A stretch of DNA of 64,000 nucleotides, taken from Phyllobacterium zundukense (GTDB taxonomy: Bacteria; Pseudomonadota; Alphaproteobacteria; Rhizobiales; Rhizobiaceae). Every line of letters begins with the position of its first letter. Within the stretch, counting starts at the first letter, position 1. A program made the position numbers and the translations under genes. The notes below the pieces were generated by a model that saw only the letters and a program-made list of their open reading frames with translations, made no database searches and was not told the origin of the DNA. Positions 36,703-44,976 of this stretch are shown piece by piece. The stretch spans positions 682,001-746,000 of the forward strand of contig NZ_CP104972.1 in the NCBI RefSeq assembly GCF_025452195.1, in the 5' to 3' direction.

Positions 36703-36916
36703 CTACCGCTTGGCGAGCCAAGTCGCGATATTGAGCCAAAGCTTGGGATAGCCTTCCCGTACAACCAATTCCGGGGGGGCACCAATGAGGGCCGCAGTCA
36801 GACGAAAAGACACTCCGTCCATCGCCTGTTTCGCGCACGGCAATAAAACCCTTCACATGAACGCTGTGGGTCGTCCGCGGTTCACCCGCAAACAGGAGTT
36901 TTATCGGATCAGCCAT
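36703..36916 (-). pseudogene. Relic of a ThuA-like glutamine-amidotransferase-fold gene
   Basis: ATG 36914-36916 opens MADPIKLLFAGEPRTTHSVH, the start of a ThuA/glutamine-amidotransferase-like protein. After a few codons it jumps to the C-terminal motif SVFSSDCGPHWCPP; then a run of seven C on the coding strand (G at 36773-36779) throws the frame, and removing one base restores the ending EGYPKLWLNIATWLAKR with a stop at 36703-36705. So the middle of the gene (about 170 codons) is deleted and the end is frameshifted. ThuA-like proteins often accompany sugar ABC transporters, which fits its place as the former first gene of this operon. Confidence 0.7.
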
Positions 36917-37051
36917 GTCCTTGCCTTCCATCTTCAAATTTTGTCCGCTAGATGTGCTTGATCCGTATCTGCCGCAGGCAAGTACCGTGCAGGAGAAAGG
37001 TTCCGTATGCTGAAGTGGTCGTGCCGATACAAGTTCATAAATTCTCTTTCA

Positions 37052-37080
37052 TTGACTTGTCATGACGTTCGTACGATATG
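37052..37080 (+). promoter_or_regulatory. Possible promoter of the GntR gene
   Basis: TTGACT (37052-37057), 17 bases, then GATATG (37075-37080) resembles a sigma-70 promoter. If used, transcription would begin near 37087, exactly at the ATG chosen for the GntR protein, giving a leaderless message. GTCAT (37060-37064 region) and ATGAC (37078-37082) form an imperfect dyad that could be the autoregulatory operator. Inference from sequence only. Confidence 0.35.
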
Positions 37081-37086
37081 ACTTTA

Positions 37087-37839
37087 ATGTGGAACAAACC
37101 GCTCCCCGAGTCCAGCCCTCTTCCGCTATGGTTTCAAATCGCCGAGCGATTGCGCGATGCAATATCTAAGGGCGAGTTCACACCCGGCGACACGCTTCCA
37201 TCGGAGAGTCAGCTGAATGCTACTTTTGGGGTTAGCCGGTCGACGTCACGTGCCGCGTTGGACAAGCTTGAGCAAGAGGGTCTGATTGTCCGCAAATCCG
37301 GCAAGGGCTCCATTGTCGTCAGACCACGCATAGACCAGCCCGCAAATGAAATGTTGGGCTTTTCGGATGACATGAAGCGAAGGGGTCTCAAACCGTCATA
37401 TTCAACGCTTTTTGCAGGACGGGCAAGGGCTCCGATAGAAGTTGCAGAAGCGTTAGGCGTAAAAGTCCATTCATCCATCTATCAGTCGCGCAGGTTGTTG
37501 AAGGCCAATGATGCGCCCATTGGGATCGCAGTATCGTGGTTATCTCCGACATTTCTCCAAGGAGGCGGCCTACCCTCTGCAACGGCATTGAATGAAGGGT
37601 CATTGTACGAATGGTTACAGCGTGAATTTGGAGCAAAGGTTGTTCGCGCATCCGAGTATATTGAGGCCGCCGTCGTCGACAGTGAAATGGCCGCCGAACT
37701 CCATGTCAGGAAAGGGGCGGCTGTCTTGATTATCCGCCGCCAGTCTTTTGGTGAGGATAATCTGCCTATCGAGTACGCCATCCTGTATTACCGCGCCGAC
37801 CGATATCGCTTGCAGCTTGAATCCGGCGTTGTAATCTAA
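37087..37839 (+). CDS. GntR family transcriptional regulator (HutC/UTRA subfamily)
   Basis: About 250 residues. The N-terminal winged helix is PLWFQIAERLRDAISKGEF, then LPSESQLNATFGVSRSTSRAAL; the UTRA ligand domain follows from ~95 (RGLKPSYSTLFAG, SIYQSRRLLKANDAPIGIAV and the closing DRYRLQLE). Start at ATG 37087 (MWNKPLPE) fits the family better than ATG 37078. It is divergent from the ThuA relic/sugar ABC operon, so it most likely represses that operon until a sugar ligand binds. Confidence 0.9.
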   Translation: MWNKPLPESSPLPLWFQIAERLRDAISKGEFTPGDTLPSESQLNATFGVSRSTSRAALDKLEQEGLIVRKSGKGSIVVRPRIDQPANEMLGFSDDMKRRGLKPSYSTLFAGRARAPIEVAEALGVKVHSSIYQSRRLLKANDAPIGIAVSWLSPTFLQGGGLPSATALNEGSLYEWLQREFGAKVVRASEYIEAAVVDSEMAAELHVRKGAAVLIIRRQSFGEDNLPIEYAILYYRADRYRLQLESGVVI

Positions 37840-37882
37840 AATTCAGCCCTACTCTCAGACCATCGCGCGGCAGTGGTCTTCC

Positions 37883-38975
37883 TCAATACCTGTGGTGTTG
37901 CGGCGTGATTGACCAATTCTCGTCGACGACGATCCGCTTGCCGGTTTCGCGGCTCAACGCGTAGCCGAAACCGTCATTGCCATTGATCAGGCTCTGGCCC
38001 AGCGTGTCGGAGGTAATATCGCTGTCGTACCAGTTGAGCTGCATCTGCCCGTCGACATAGAAGCCGTTCTGGGCAAGCCAGGTCAGCGTACCGCCAAAAC
38101 CGTAGCCGTCAGTGTCGATGGAACCATTACCGAACAGGGACGAGACGTCGGTTGAAATCTCGCCGTATTGGAATGTCACGCCGCCCATCAGCGTACCGGA
38201 CTGGTTTTCGTAGAGCTTGCCGTCAAGACCCGACTGCAGCCGCCAGGTGTTGTAGTCATATTCCGCCTGCGTGGTCGAGCGGTCAGGATCGACGCGCGAA
38301 TGTGCACCATCGATACGTGCCCATATGGCGCCCGCATCGATGGTGGCCGTGCCGCCTTCGGAAGGCAAAGGTGCAGCCTCGGGCGTTCCCGGCCCGTCGC
38401 CTTCGGCAATCATCGCACCGCCTGCGCCTGCCCAATAGCGGTTGCCGATGCGTTGCTGCATCGAGCCGACGCCATTGAGCACCTGCAGGCTCTGGGCGTA
38501 GGCCTCGTAAAGTGGCGCCCCCGGCTGGTAGAGCGGGCCAGCAGCTGGCGGCGGCGTCGTCGGCGGCGTCGTTGTCGGGGGTATGGTTGGGGGTATGGTT
38601 GGCGGTGTCGTGGGGGGCGTGGTTGCCGTCAGCTCGGATCGCAGATACCAGTCGCCATCGCCAGGGGTGCTCACCCCGTTCTTGTTGAGCGTATAGCCAT
38701 AGGCACCCGCCACCACAGCCTGCTGCCCGCCGATCACTAGTCACCCAGCAGCGAAAAGGCGCCGTTGGAAGCACCGCCGACGTCGACGATCTTGATGCCT
38801 TCGACCGTCTGGCCGCCCGCGTTATCGGGATCAAGATTAACGACCTTGACGTTGGTCGTGCCTGCGGTGTCGCCGGTGACGACGAGACGGTCTGTGGGCG
38901 ACGCGTCGCCGCGGAGCTCGGACTCGATCACCAGCGTGCCGCCATTGCCGGTGTAGTTGCCGTCGACCGGCAATA
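37883..38975 (-). pseudogene. Autotransporter gene fragment (passenger end and part of the beta-barrel)
   Basis: The frame begins in DNA of another origin near 38975 and reads ILPVDGNYTGNGGTLVIES, DRLVVTGDTAGTTNVKVVN, the repetitive passenger/pertactin region, to SNGAFSLLGD, where TAG stops it. One base lower the same protein resumes (VIGGQQAVVAGAYGYTL), runs through a Pro/Thr linker (PPTTPPTIPPTIPP) and into an autotransporter barrel (ATIDAGAIWARIDGAHSRVD, GGTLTWLAQNGFYVDGQMQL). It ends at ITPQ, in the middle of the barrel, so the last strands are missing. Both ends are cut and one frameshift is present. Such proteins act as adhesins in Brucella and its relatives. Confidence 0.75.
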
Positions 38976-38980
38976 TCGAT

Positions 38981-39109
38981 GCAGTTGGCCTCTTCGCCGG
39001 TATCATCATCCTGACGGTGTTCGTGCTTGTGATAGAACGAATACTGGATGTGGTGGACGATCGCCTGACTGGACGGCGGCCAAATGCCTCGGAGGAAAAG
39101 GCGGCTTAA
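38981..39109 (+). pseudogene. C-terminal fragment of a NitT/TauT-type ABC permease
   Basis: The plus-strand frame from 38981 reads AVGLFAGIIILTVFVLVIE, then RILDVVDDRLTGRRPNASEE and a stop at 39107-39109. The last membrane helix followed by RxLDxVxxR is how taurine/nitrate/sulphonate ABC permeases end. Nothing of the rest of the gene is present, because the autotransporter fragment begins directly before it on the other strand. It marks a recombination joint. Confidence 0.55.
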
Positions 39110-39527
39110 TTGGAACAGACGATGCAGGCTTTAAACGGTGGCGGCAACATGAAGTGGCCACCTGTACAAATTTATATTCTGTCAAAAACGGTTCCTTTGA
39201 AAAGGCCGATAAGAGCAAATTTCGGGCAACTTCAATTGTAGCGCTGGTGACTACAATCCGTTGTCGAAGTGCGTTTCACAACATTCCCTACCGGTCGCCT
39301 TGAACCAAGTCCGAATCGATAACGGCGCTATTCTTCTCATCATCACGCCGCAGAACAGTTGAAATTCCTCATCTCACCTTTAAAAGTAAAGCGACACTGA
39401 AATCAGCTGCATGGATGCCTCTGCGCGGCAACGGTGTGAGCCGCAGTCACGCAACCTTGAGCGATACGGCAAATTGCGTTGGGGAAGCACACACTCCCGC
39501 GTGGACGGTTGCCTTGGTCCCCTATGA
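39110..39527. other. Gene-poor stretch
   Basis: I find no gene here. At 39372-39396 CTCACCTTTAAAAGTAAAGCGAC resembles CACCTTTAAGGGCAAAGCGAC near 56797, so the two may be ends or scars of the same kind of mobile element. Confidence 0.35.
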
Positions 39528-39956
39528 CTATGTGGATGCATTCCATATGACCTCCCAGAGATGGCCATCCGGGTCTTTGAAGTAACCCGAATAAATACCC
39601 CATGGTCGGTCATGAGCTGCGTCAGTGAGCGTGGCGCCAGCTGCTTTCGCCTGGTTCAGTATTTGATCGACCTCGCCTTTGCTGCCGGCGAGGTACCCAA
39701 GACTGAACTCTGTGGAGCTTGGTGCCCCAATGGCGTGGTGCGCATCTTTGGCAAGCTCACTTCGAGGATAAAGGGCAAGGGTAAGGCCGCCTTCCAGGTG
39801 AAACATCACTACGGCCCCGGCGGCATGCGTGTCGTCGCCTTTGAAGTCGTCGGCGGTAATACCCTTTGTGGGCCAACCAAGGCCGTCGCGATAAAACGCA
39901 AGCGCCCGATCCAGGTCGTCGACCCCAAGCGTGACGATACCAATCCGTGGCTTCAT
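39528..39956 (-). CDS. VOC family protein (glyoxalase/dioxygenase fold)
   Basis: 142 residues with the vicinal-oxygen-chelate layout: RIGIVTLGVDDLDRALAFYRD at the start of the first repeat, VVMFHLEGGLTLALYP as an early strand pair, and the second repeat ending RPWGIYSGYFKDPDGHLWEV, where the Glu is the usual metal ligand. Proteins of this size may be glyoxalase I-like, fosfomycin- or bleomycin-resistance-like, or of unknown use. It stands alone between two gene-poor stretches. Confidence 0.88.
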   Translation of the reverse strand: MKPRIGIVTLGVDDLDRALAFYRDGLGWPTKGITADDFKGDDTHAAGAVVMFHLEGGLTLALYPRSELAKDAHHAIGAPSSTEFSLGYLAGSKGEVDQILNQAKAAGATLTDAAHDRPWGIYSGYFKDPDGHLWEVIWNAST

Positions 39957-40643
39957 TACCCACCAACCTTCGGTTCGTGATTTGATTTATATATGTGGTG
40001 GATAAGTTCGGCGACAAGAGGTCAAATGCAGCTCGGTTTCGATTGCCTTCACAACTGATGCAATTGATACTCCGGATCGACCGGAACGAGTCGGCACATA
40101 TGACACGTGGAGCTGAAGATCTACAAAGGGACCGGTACAGGGACGGCCGTTTTAGCCATAGCTCTCGATTGCGGACAGTCGGGTAACGCCCCAAGCCGCC
40201 CGGCTACTTTGATTAAACCGGTAGACTGTACTCCGCTTCCTAATAGCCGACGAAGCGGAATGAACACGCGCGGCCTGATCCGGCTAGCTGCATCGGAAAA
40301 CTGTTCCGGACGGCAGTTTTAACGGTCGTGTTAATTACTTGATTTTCAAGGAAAAATAAGTGAGAAATCTGGAAAAGTAATCCAACTTTCATTAAGGCCC
40401 ATGATGCAAAATAACCTATTACAAACGAATAGCTTATTTTCTGTGACTGTTCCGGATTTTCCGGAATAGTGCTACCGATGGGGCGGATTTGGCAAGGGTG
40501 CATATACCAACGACGTCGCGCTACCCACTAGGCGAGGCCGGATGTCCCGCTCGACCTAATAGATCATTATGGCATCACGACGCGCAAAAAGTCTCTGCGC
40601 ACCACCGACCCTTGCTTGTGGCGTGGTATGCAAGGCTCGTGGC
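39957..40643. other. Gene-free stretch of 687 bases upstream of the mdc operon end
   Basis: No convincing gene is seen on either strand; short frames lack ribosome sites and family features. Near 40300-40475 there are two TGTTCCGGA copies (about 40303-40311 and 40448-40456), the second followed by TTTTCCGGAA, so a small dyad is present (TTCCGGATTTTCCGGAA). It may be an operator or the scar of a mobile element, and it also marks the far end of the mdc operon. Base composition looks more AT-rich than the mdc genes. Confidence 0.45.
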
Positions 40644-41564
40644 TCAGCCGGATGTGAGCCACTTGCGGATTCCTCCTATGGTATGGAAGGCGGCGGCGGC
40701 GTAGCACTGGACTTCGGGAAGCTCTGCACGCGCCATCTCGGCAAGCGCGTGTCCGGGCCCGAGATCCAGGGCGCGGTCGACGCCCAGTTCGGAAAGAACT
40801 TCAAGGGTAGTGGCCCAATCGATTGGGGTTGCGACTTGGGCAGCCAGCTTGGCCGCTGCCGTCGCTGCCTCGACGACGCGTTCGCCGTCGCCGCCGGCCA
40901 GCAGCAGGCGACCGGTTACCGGCCCAGCCGATGTCTCGGCTGCCAGCGCCGCGCGTAGCGGGGCGACGGCGGTCGCGAGATGACTCGTGTGCGAGGCGAT
41001 TTTCACGGCGAGAAGATCGGCGTGCATCGCGCCAGCCGCCAAGGCCGCGTTGCAGACCGCGATGACATCGGCTTCACGGCCGCCTATGACGAACAGGTCT
41101 CCGGGATTGGTGATGGCGATTGCGCAATGATGACATTCTGTCAACCGTTCGATCGCCGGCCGCCGCAGCCCGCGGACATAACCTAGCCGTCCGCCGACGC
41201 CTCCTGCGACGTCCATCGCACGCGCGCGTTCGTCAGTAAGCCTCAAGGCAGTCGCGGCGGTCCAGATTCCGGCGATGCTCCAGGCAGCCATCTCTCCAAC
41301 ACTATAGCCGGTGACAGCGAACCGCTCCGGCAGCGCATCCTGAATGCAGGCAAGCATCGTCAGCGCTGCCGTCACGGAGAGGATCTGGCTGGTGCGGTTG
41401 GCGACCAATCGATCGCTTCTTGTGCTTTGCACCAGATGGCGCGGATCTTCGCCGAGGAGGTGCGTCGCCACCTCGAAGATCGTAGCCGCTTCCGGTCTGT
41501 CGGCAACGAGGTCGAACATATCCGGGGACAGCAACCCTTGCCCGCCGCAAAGCAGAGCTAACAT
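40644..41564 (-). CDS. mdcH: Malonate decarboxylase subunit epsilon, malonyl-CoA:ACP transacylase type
   Basis: 306 residues of an FabD-like acyltransferase: LALLCGGQGLLSPDMFDLV at the start, catalytic Ser in VTGYSVGEMAAWSIAG and the His near KIASHTSHLA. In malonate decarboxylase systems this protein (MdcH) loads malonyl from malonyl-CoA onto the special carrier protein to start the cycle. ATG 41562-41564 overlaps the end of mdcB by seven bases. It is the last gene of the operon. Confidence 0.9.
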   Translation of the reverse strand: MLALLCGGQGLLSPDMFDLVADRPEAATIFEVATHLLGEDPRHLVQSTRSDRLVANRTSQILSVTAALTMLACIQDALPERFAVTGYSVGEMAAWSIAGIWTAATALRLTDERARAMDVAGGVGGRLGYVRGLRRPAIERLTECHHCAIAITNPGDLFVIGGREADVIAVCNAALAAGAMHADLLAVKIASHTSHLATAVAPLRAALAAETSAGPVTGRLLLAGGDGERVVEAATAAAKLAAQVATPIDWATTLEVLSELGVDRALDLGPGHALAEMARAELPEVQCYAAAAFHTIGGIRKWLTSG

Positions 41565-42406
41565 GATGCTTCCAGATGATCGACAAACAGCGTCATGGCC
41601 AAGAGGTCCGCGCACCCGCCCGGACTAAGATTGCGGACGGTGAAAGCTTTGTGAATGGCAGTGGCCCGGGCTTGCCAATCCGTGTGTGCAACACCGCCTT
41701 CCGTCAGGAAGTTTGACGCCTGCACCTGTGCGAAAGCCAGCCCGTCCGATCCAGCTCGATGCAGGAGATTGGTGTCTTCGACCGAAGCGATCAGAGCCAT
41801 GCAAGCATGGACGCGCGCTGCCTCTTCGCCGCGAGCAAAGGCGCGGCCGGCTCGCAGTGCGGGCAAGGCGATCTCGTAGACCGACGGTAGGCCCTGTGCG
41901 GCTTCGGCGCGGGCGCCACCAGCGCCATAGCGGCGTGCCGCACCGGCGCCGTGGCTGTACAAAGCAGCCGGGCCTGTCAGGATGGCCTGCCCCCAGCGCT
42001 CGGCGATGATCGCACCGAGAGAGCGGGGAATGCCGTAAGCATGTCGGAAACCCGCGGCGGCGGCAAGAAGCCCCAGGCCGAAGATTGCGCCGCGATGGGT
42101 GTTCACGCCCCCGGTCGCAGCGAGCATTGCACGTTCGGCGGCGATGCCGATGGCACGCAGGCGATCCATGGCAGCGCTTGCGGCGCCCGCCGCCGCGAGG
42201 TCGGCGAAAAAGGGGGCGAGCGTTTCTGCGCTGCGGATCAGCAGCGCGGCGTCCATGTCACGATGCGCGCCATTGTCGATGTGACTGACCAGGCCGGGCT
42301 TGGGATGGGTCTCGACTTCCAGCCTCAGACACAGCACTGCGAGACCGCCTATATCTTCACTCTTGAAGCTCGGCTCGGACGTGTAGGCAAGCAAAGTGGC
42401 GATCAT
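41558..42406 (-). CDS. mdcB: Triphosphoribosyl-dephospho-CoA synthase
   Basis: 282 residues of the CitG/MdcB family. Characteristic are LEVETHPKPGLVSHIDNGAH, RDMDAALLIRSAETLAPFF, GVNTHRGAIFGLGLLAAA, and VEDTNLLHRAG. It makes 2'-(5''-triphosphoribosyl)-3'-dephospho-CoA from ATP and dephospho-CoA, the precursor of the prosthetic group for MdcC. The ATG overlaps the mdcG stop by four bases. The gene lies directly next to mdcG, whose product attaches the group. Confidence 0.92.
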   Translation of the reverse strand: MIATLLAYTSEPSFKSEDIGGLAVLCLRLEVETHPKPGLVSHIDNGAHRDMDAALLIRSAETLAPFFADLAAAGAASAAMDRLRAIGIAAERAMLAATGGVNTHRGAIFGLGLLAAAAGFRHAYGIPRSLGAIIAERWGQAILTGPAALYSHGAGAARRYGAGGARAEAAQGLPSVYEIALPALRAGRAFARGEEAARVHACMALIASVEDTNLLHRAGSDGLAFAQVQASNFLTEGGVAHTDWQARATAIHKAFTVRNLSPGGCADLLAMTLFVDHLEASC

Positions 42407-43050
42407 TGCATGCCTACCGTGAAGAGATCCGCTCGGGAGACGGCCCGCACGTCGCGCAGTTCTTTGACGACGACGACGTCAGCGCCGGCATCCCGCAGTT
42501 CTCGCCACTGCACGGCACCCGTGGCGTTATGTACCTCGCCATCGACGCGCATCGGCGCGATCTCGTCAATGGCCGTGATGCCTTCAAGCAGGGTGTCGAC
42601 ATCGCCACCGTGCGGCAAATACCACAGTAGATCGAGGTCCGAACCAGCGGAAAGATAGGGCAACGCCGTAAGGTGCTGCCAGGCCAGACTGCCGAAGACC
42701 CGCGTAGTTGGATCGAGGCAGATCAATTGGTCGATGCATCGGCGCCAGCAGGCGGGTGCCGATACGGCAGCGGCGAACAGCAACGGCGGCGGATCCGCGC
42801 GCAGGATATCGTCCGGATCGAGCGTCACCGCGATACGATGTTTGCCCTGTGCCGGTGGCAGGGGTAGGCCGAGGGACACCGTTCGCGGGTCGTCGCTGAG
42901 TAGCTGCCGTCTGACAACAAGCGGATAGCCGGCATCGGCCCATCCCGCCACGACGGGCTTTTTCGCCAGGTCGGGGCGCTGCATCATCAATGCAGCCCAG
43001 GCGCGCGGCGAGGGTTTTACCATGGTGTGGCGCGGCAAAATCTCAGGCAC
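42403..43050 (-). CDS. mdcG: Malonate decarboxylase holo-ACP synthase (phosphoribosyl-dephospho-CoA transferase)
   Basis: About 215 residues from GTG 43048-43050 (VPEILPRHTMVKPSPRAW). A start upstream would lie deep inside mdcE; an ATG at 43021-43023 is the alternative. The nucleotidyltransferase-like motif GSDLDLLWYL and the C-terminal DVVVVKELRDVRAVSR fit MdcG, which transfers the phosphoribosyl-dephospho-CoA group to the Ser of the carrier protein. It overlaps mdcE by eight bases and mdcB by four. Confidence 0.88.
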   Translation of the reverse strand: MPEILPRHTMVKPSPRAWAALMMQRPDLAKKPVVAGWADAGYPLVVRRQLLSDDPRTVSLGLPLPPAQGKHRIAVTLDPDDILRADPPPLLFAAAVSAPACWRRCIDQLICLDPTTRVFGSLAWQHLTALPYLSAGSDLDLLWYLPHGGDVDTLLEGITAIDEIAPMRVDGEVHNATGAVQWRELRDAGADVVVVKELRDVRAVSRADLFTVGMQ

Positions 43051-43759
43051 GGGATGCCTCCTTTTCGACGCGCTCAGCAATGGAGGCGGCCTTTGGGCGC
43101 CCGCCTCGACTTTCGCCCAAGCGATCACGTACGTCGCGACCGCCCTGCTCGTCGAGAAGTGCCAGAAATTGTTCGGCAAGCGATTGATCGGGATTCCATA
43201 CGGCGCGGATGGCCCCGGTCTGCGCCAGGTTGTCGAGACCCGGCGCGAATACCGGCGTTTTCTCGGCCTTCGTCTTCAGCACCTCGATCGGCAGTTTGGT
43301 GACACGCGCCATCGACGGCAGATCCATCACAGCCGGGTAGGCACCCGGGAGCGCGACAAGTGTTCCGGTAGCCAGTGCAGTGGCAATGAAGGCGCCGGCA
43401 GCGCTTCCGCCGTACAGCAGGCCTATGGTCCTATGACCTCGCACCTCCGCCAGCAGCAGCGTCTTGGCCAGGTGGGCCAGGCATTCGCTGAGGCCGAGCA
43501 GTTCGTCGCGCCGGCTCATCTGTTGACTGGAAGAATCGATCAGCACGAGAATGGGCGCAGTACTCCCACCGCGCACAATTTCCAGCACATGGCCGGCGAG
43601 GATGAGCGCGCCGTCGCAGCTGAGCGCGCTTTGACCGGCGATGCCGATGACGTGAACCTTGATCGGGTTGATGATCCCGATACCGGCGATCAGATTGTCC
43701 GTGACAGTCACCTCATGGCCGCCCGGGAACAGCGAAGCCAAGATATCAGCGAGCTTCAT
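43043..43759 (-). CDS. mdcE: Malonate decarboxylase subunit gamma
   Basis: 238 residues. MKLADILASLFPGGHEVTV opens the protein, and GIGIINPIKVHVIGIAGQSA and LYGGSAAGAFIATALATG belong to the crotonase-like carboxyltransferase half found in MdcE. With MdcD it removes CO2 from the malonyl-S-carrier. ATG 43757-43759 overlaps the mdcD end by 14 bases. The frame is open another 17 codons upstream, inside mdcD, which is unlikely to be used. Confidence 0.9.
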   Translation of the reverse strand: MKLADILASLFPGGHEVTVTDNLIAGIGIINPIKVHVIGIAGQSALSCDGALILAGHVLEIVRGGSTAPILVLIDSSSQQMSRRDELLGLSECLAHLAKTLLLAEVRGHRTIGLLYGGSAAGAFIATALATGTLVALPGAYPAVMDLPSMARVTKLPIEVLKTKAEKTPVFAPGLDNLAQTGAIRAVWNPDQSLAEQFLALLDEQGGRDVRDRLGESRGGRPKAASIAERVEKEASRA

Positions 43760-44645
43760 TGGCTGTCTCCCGCTTGTCGGTGACGCGTCGCAGAAATTCA
43801 TCGGTTGCAAGGCCTGGTATTTCGGCCGGATCGCTGACGCCTAGATCTGTCCAGATATCAACGGCATCATGCGCCCTGCCGAAACGCTGGAGGCGGCGTT
43901 CGAGACGTTGCTGCTCGGCCTCTAGCACGGCGGCATCAAGCCGGCCGTTGCCGGCAAACGCCATGAGCGCAGCGTCGCGGAAGGCCAGGACATCGTCAGC
44001 GACGAAGGCATCGGCTCCGCCGATCAAATAGCGGTGCTTGCCGCCCATCGTCCGCCAGACGAGGGCGCGGTCACGTGAGTCGAATTCCTCAACCCCCTTG
44101 TTGGTCTCGATCACTTCCGGACCGCTGACGCCGATGCGACCCTGTTCCGAAACGATCAAGGCGGAGCAGCAACCGGCAATCAGACCGCCACCGCCGTAGC
44201 ATCCGGCGCGGCCGCCGATCAGGCCGACCACCTGCACGCCAACCATTCGCACCTCGACAATCACGCGCATGATTTCGGCGATAGCGATCTCGCCCGCATT
44301 GGCCTCCTGCAGCCTGACACCACCGGTGTCGAACAGGATCAGCACTGGTTCTCCGAGCGATCGAGCGGCCCGGAGAAGGCCGGTGAGCTTTGCCCCATGG
44401 ACTTCGCCGAAAGCGCCGCCCATGAAGCGTCCCTCCTGGGCCGCTACCAATACGCGGCCTCCTTTGAGAGTGCCGCGACCGACGATGATGCCATCATCGA
44501 ATTGTTCCGGCAGATCGAAAATCGCCAGATGCGGGCTGATCTCGCGCTGCTCGGGGCCGATGAATTCTACGAAGCTGCCGAGGTCGAGGAGAGCCGCGAC
44601 ACGCTGGCGAGCGCCCGCCTCATACCAACTGGTTGCGGATGTCAT
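43746..44645 (-). CDS. mdcD: Malonate decarboxylase subunit beta
   Basis: 299 residues of the carboxyltransferase (crotonase-like) family: VGRGTLKGGRVLVAAQEGRF then MGGAFGEVHGAKLTGLLRAA, LFDTGGVRLQEANAGE and the glycine-rich GGRAGCYGGGGLIAG, which shape the thioester oxyanion sites. MdcD and MdcE together form the decarboxylase. It starts three bases after the mdcC stop. No biotin protein or sodium-pump subunit accompanies it, which makes this the biotin-independent type. Confidence 0.93.
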   Translation of the reverse strand: MTSATSWYEAGARQRVAALLDLGSFVEFIGPEQREISPHLAIFDLPEQFDDGIIVGRGTLKGGRVLVAAQEGRFMGGAFGEVHGAKLTGLLRAARSLGEPVLILFDTGGVRLQEANAGEIAIAEIMRVIVEVRMVGVQVVGLIGGRAGCYGGGGLIAGCCSALIVSEQGRIGVSGPEVIETNKGVEEFDSRDRALVWRTMGGKHRYLIGGADAFVADDVLAFRDAALMAFAGNGRLDAAVLEAEQQRLERRLQRFGRAHDAVDIWTDLGVSDPAEIPGLATDEFLRRVTDKRETANEAR

Positions 44646-44648
44646 GCT

Positions 44649-44960
44649 TCAGAGCTCCTCAATCAGACGGACACCTTGGGCGAGACGCAGGGAGACCATA
44701 TCTGGCCGTGCCCCGCCGTCGTTGATGGAGATGTGCAGGCCGCCGGCCGGCTGCCGCGTCACGAAGTCGCCTACCACCGCTTCCCACACAGCTGCAAAAC
44801 CGTGCGCTGCAGTGGCGACATCGATTACGCAGACGTTCGCTGGCAAACCACGCTCGAGAAGGACCTCCAGATTGCCCGAGGCGACGACGCCGACGATGGC
44901 TCTTGCACGGGTGCCAGTGGCGGCGGTTGACGGCCGCATTGTGAAGCTGAGCTTTTCCAA
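44649..44960 (-). CDS. mdcC: Malonate decarboxylase acyl carrier protein (delta subunit)
   Basis: 103 residues starting at TTG 44958-44960 (MEKLSFTMRPSTAA), with AGAGGA about ten bases before it; this start is inferred because no ATG is suitably placed. The Ser in VVASGNLEVLLERG (residue 28) corresponds to the site that carries phosphoribosyl-dephospho-CoA. The end SLRLAQGVRLIEEL is usual. It lies 17 bases after mdcA and three before mdcD. A longer frame runs upstream through mdcA, which is a shadow. Confidence 0.88.
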   Translation of the reverse strand: MEKLSFTMRPSTAATGTRARAIVGVVASGNLEVLLERGLPANVCVIDVATAAHGFAAVWEAVVGDFVTRQPAGGLHISINDGGARPDMVSLRLAQGVRLIEEL

Positions 44961-44976
44961 GGGCTGATCTTCCTCT

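Noticed and set aside
37883..38740. Pro/Thr-coding repeats (PPTTPPTIPP) as a possible CRISPR or tandem-repeat locus
   Set aside because: The repeats are codon repeats of a linker in an autotransporter; no spacer structure.
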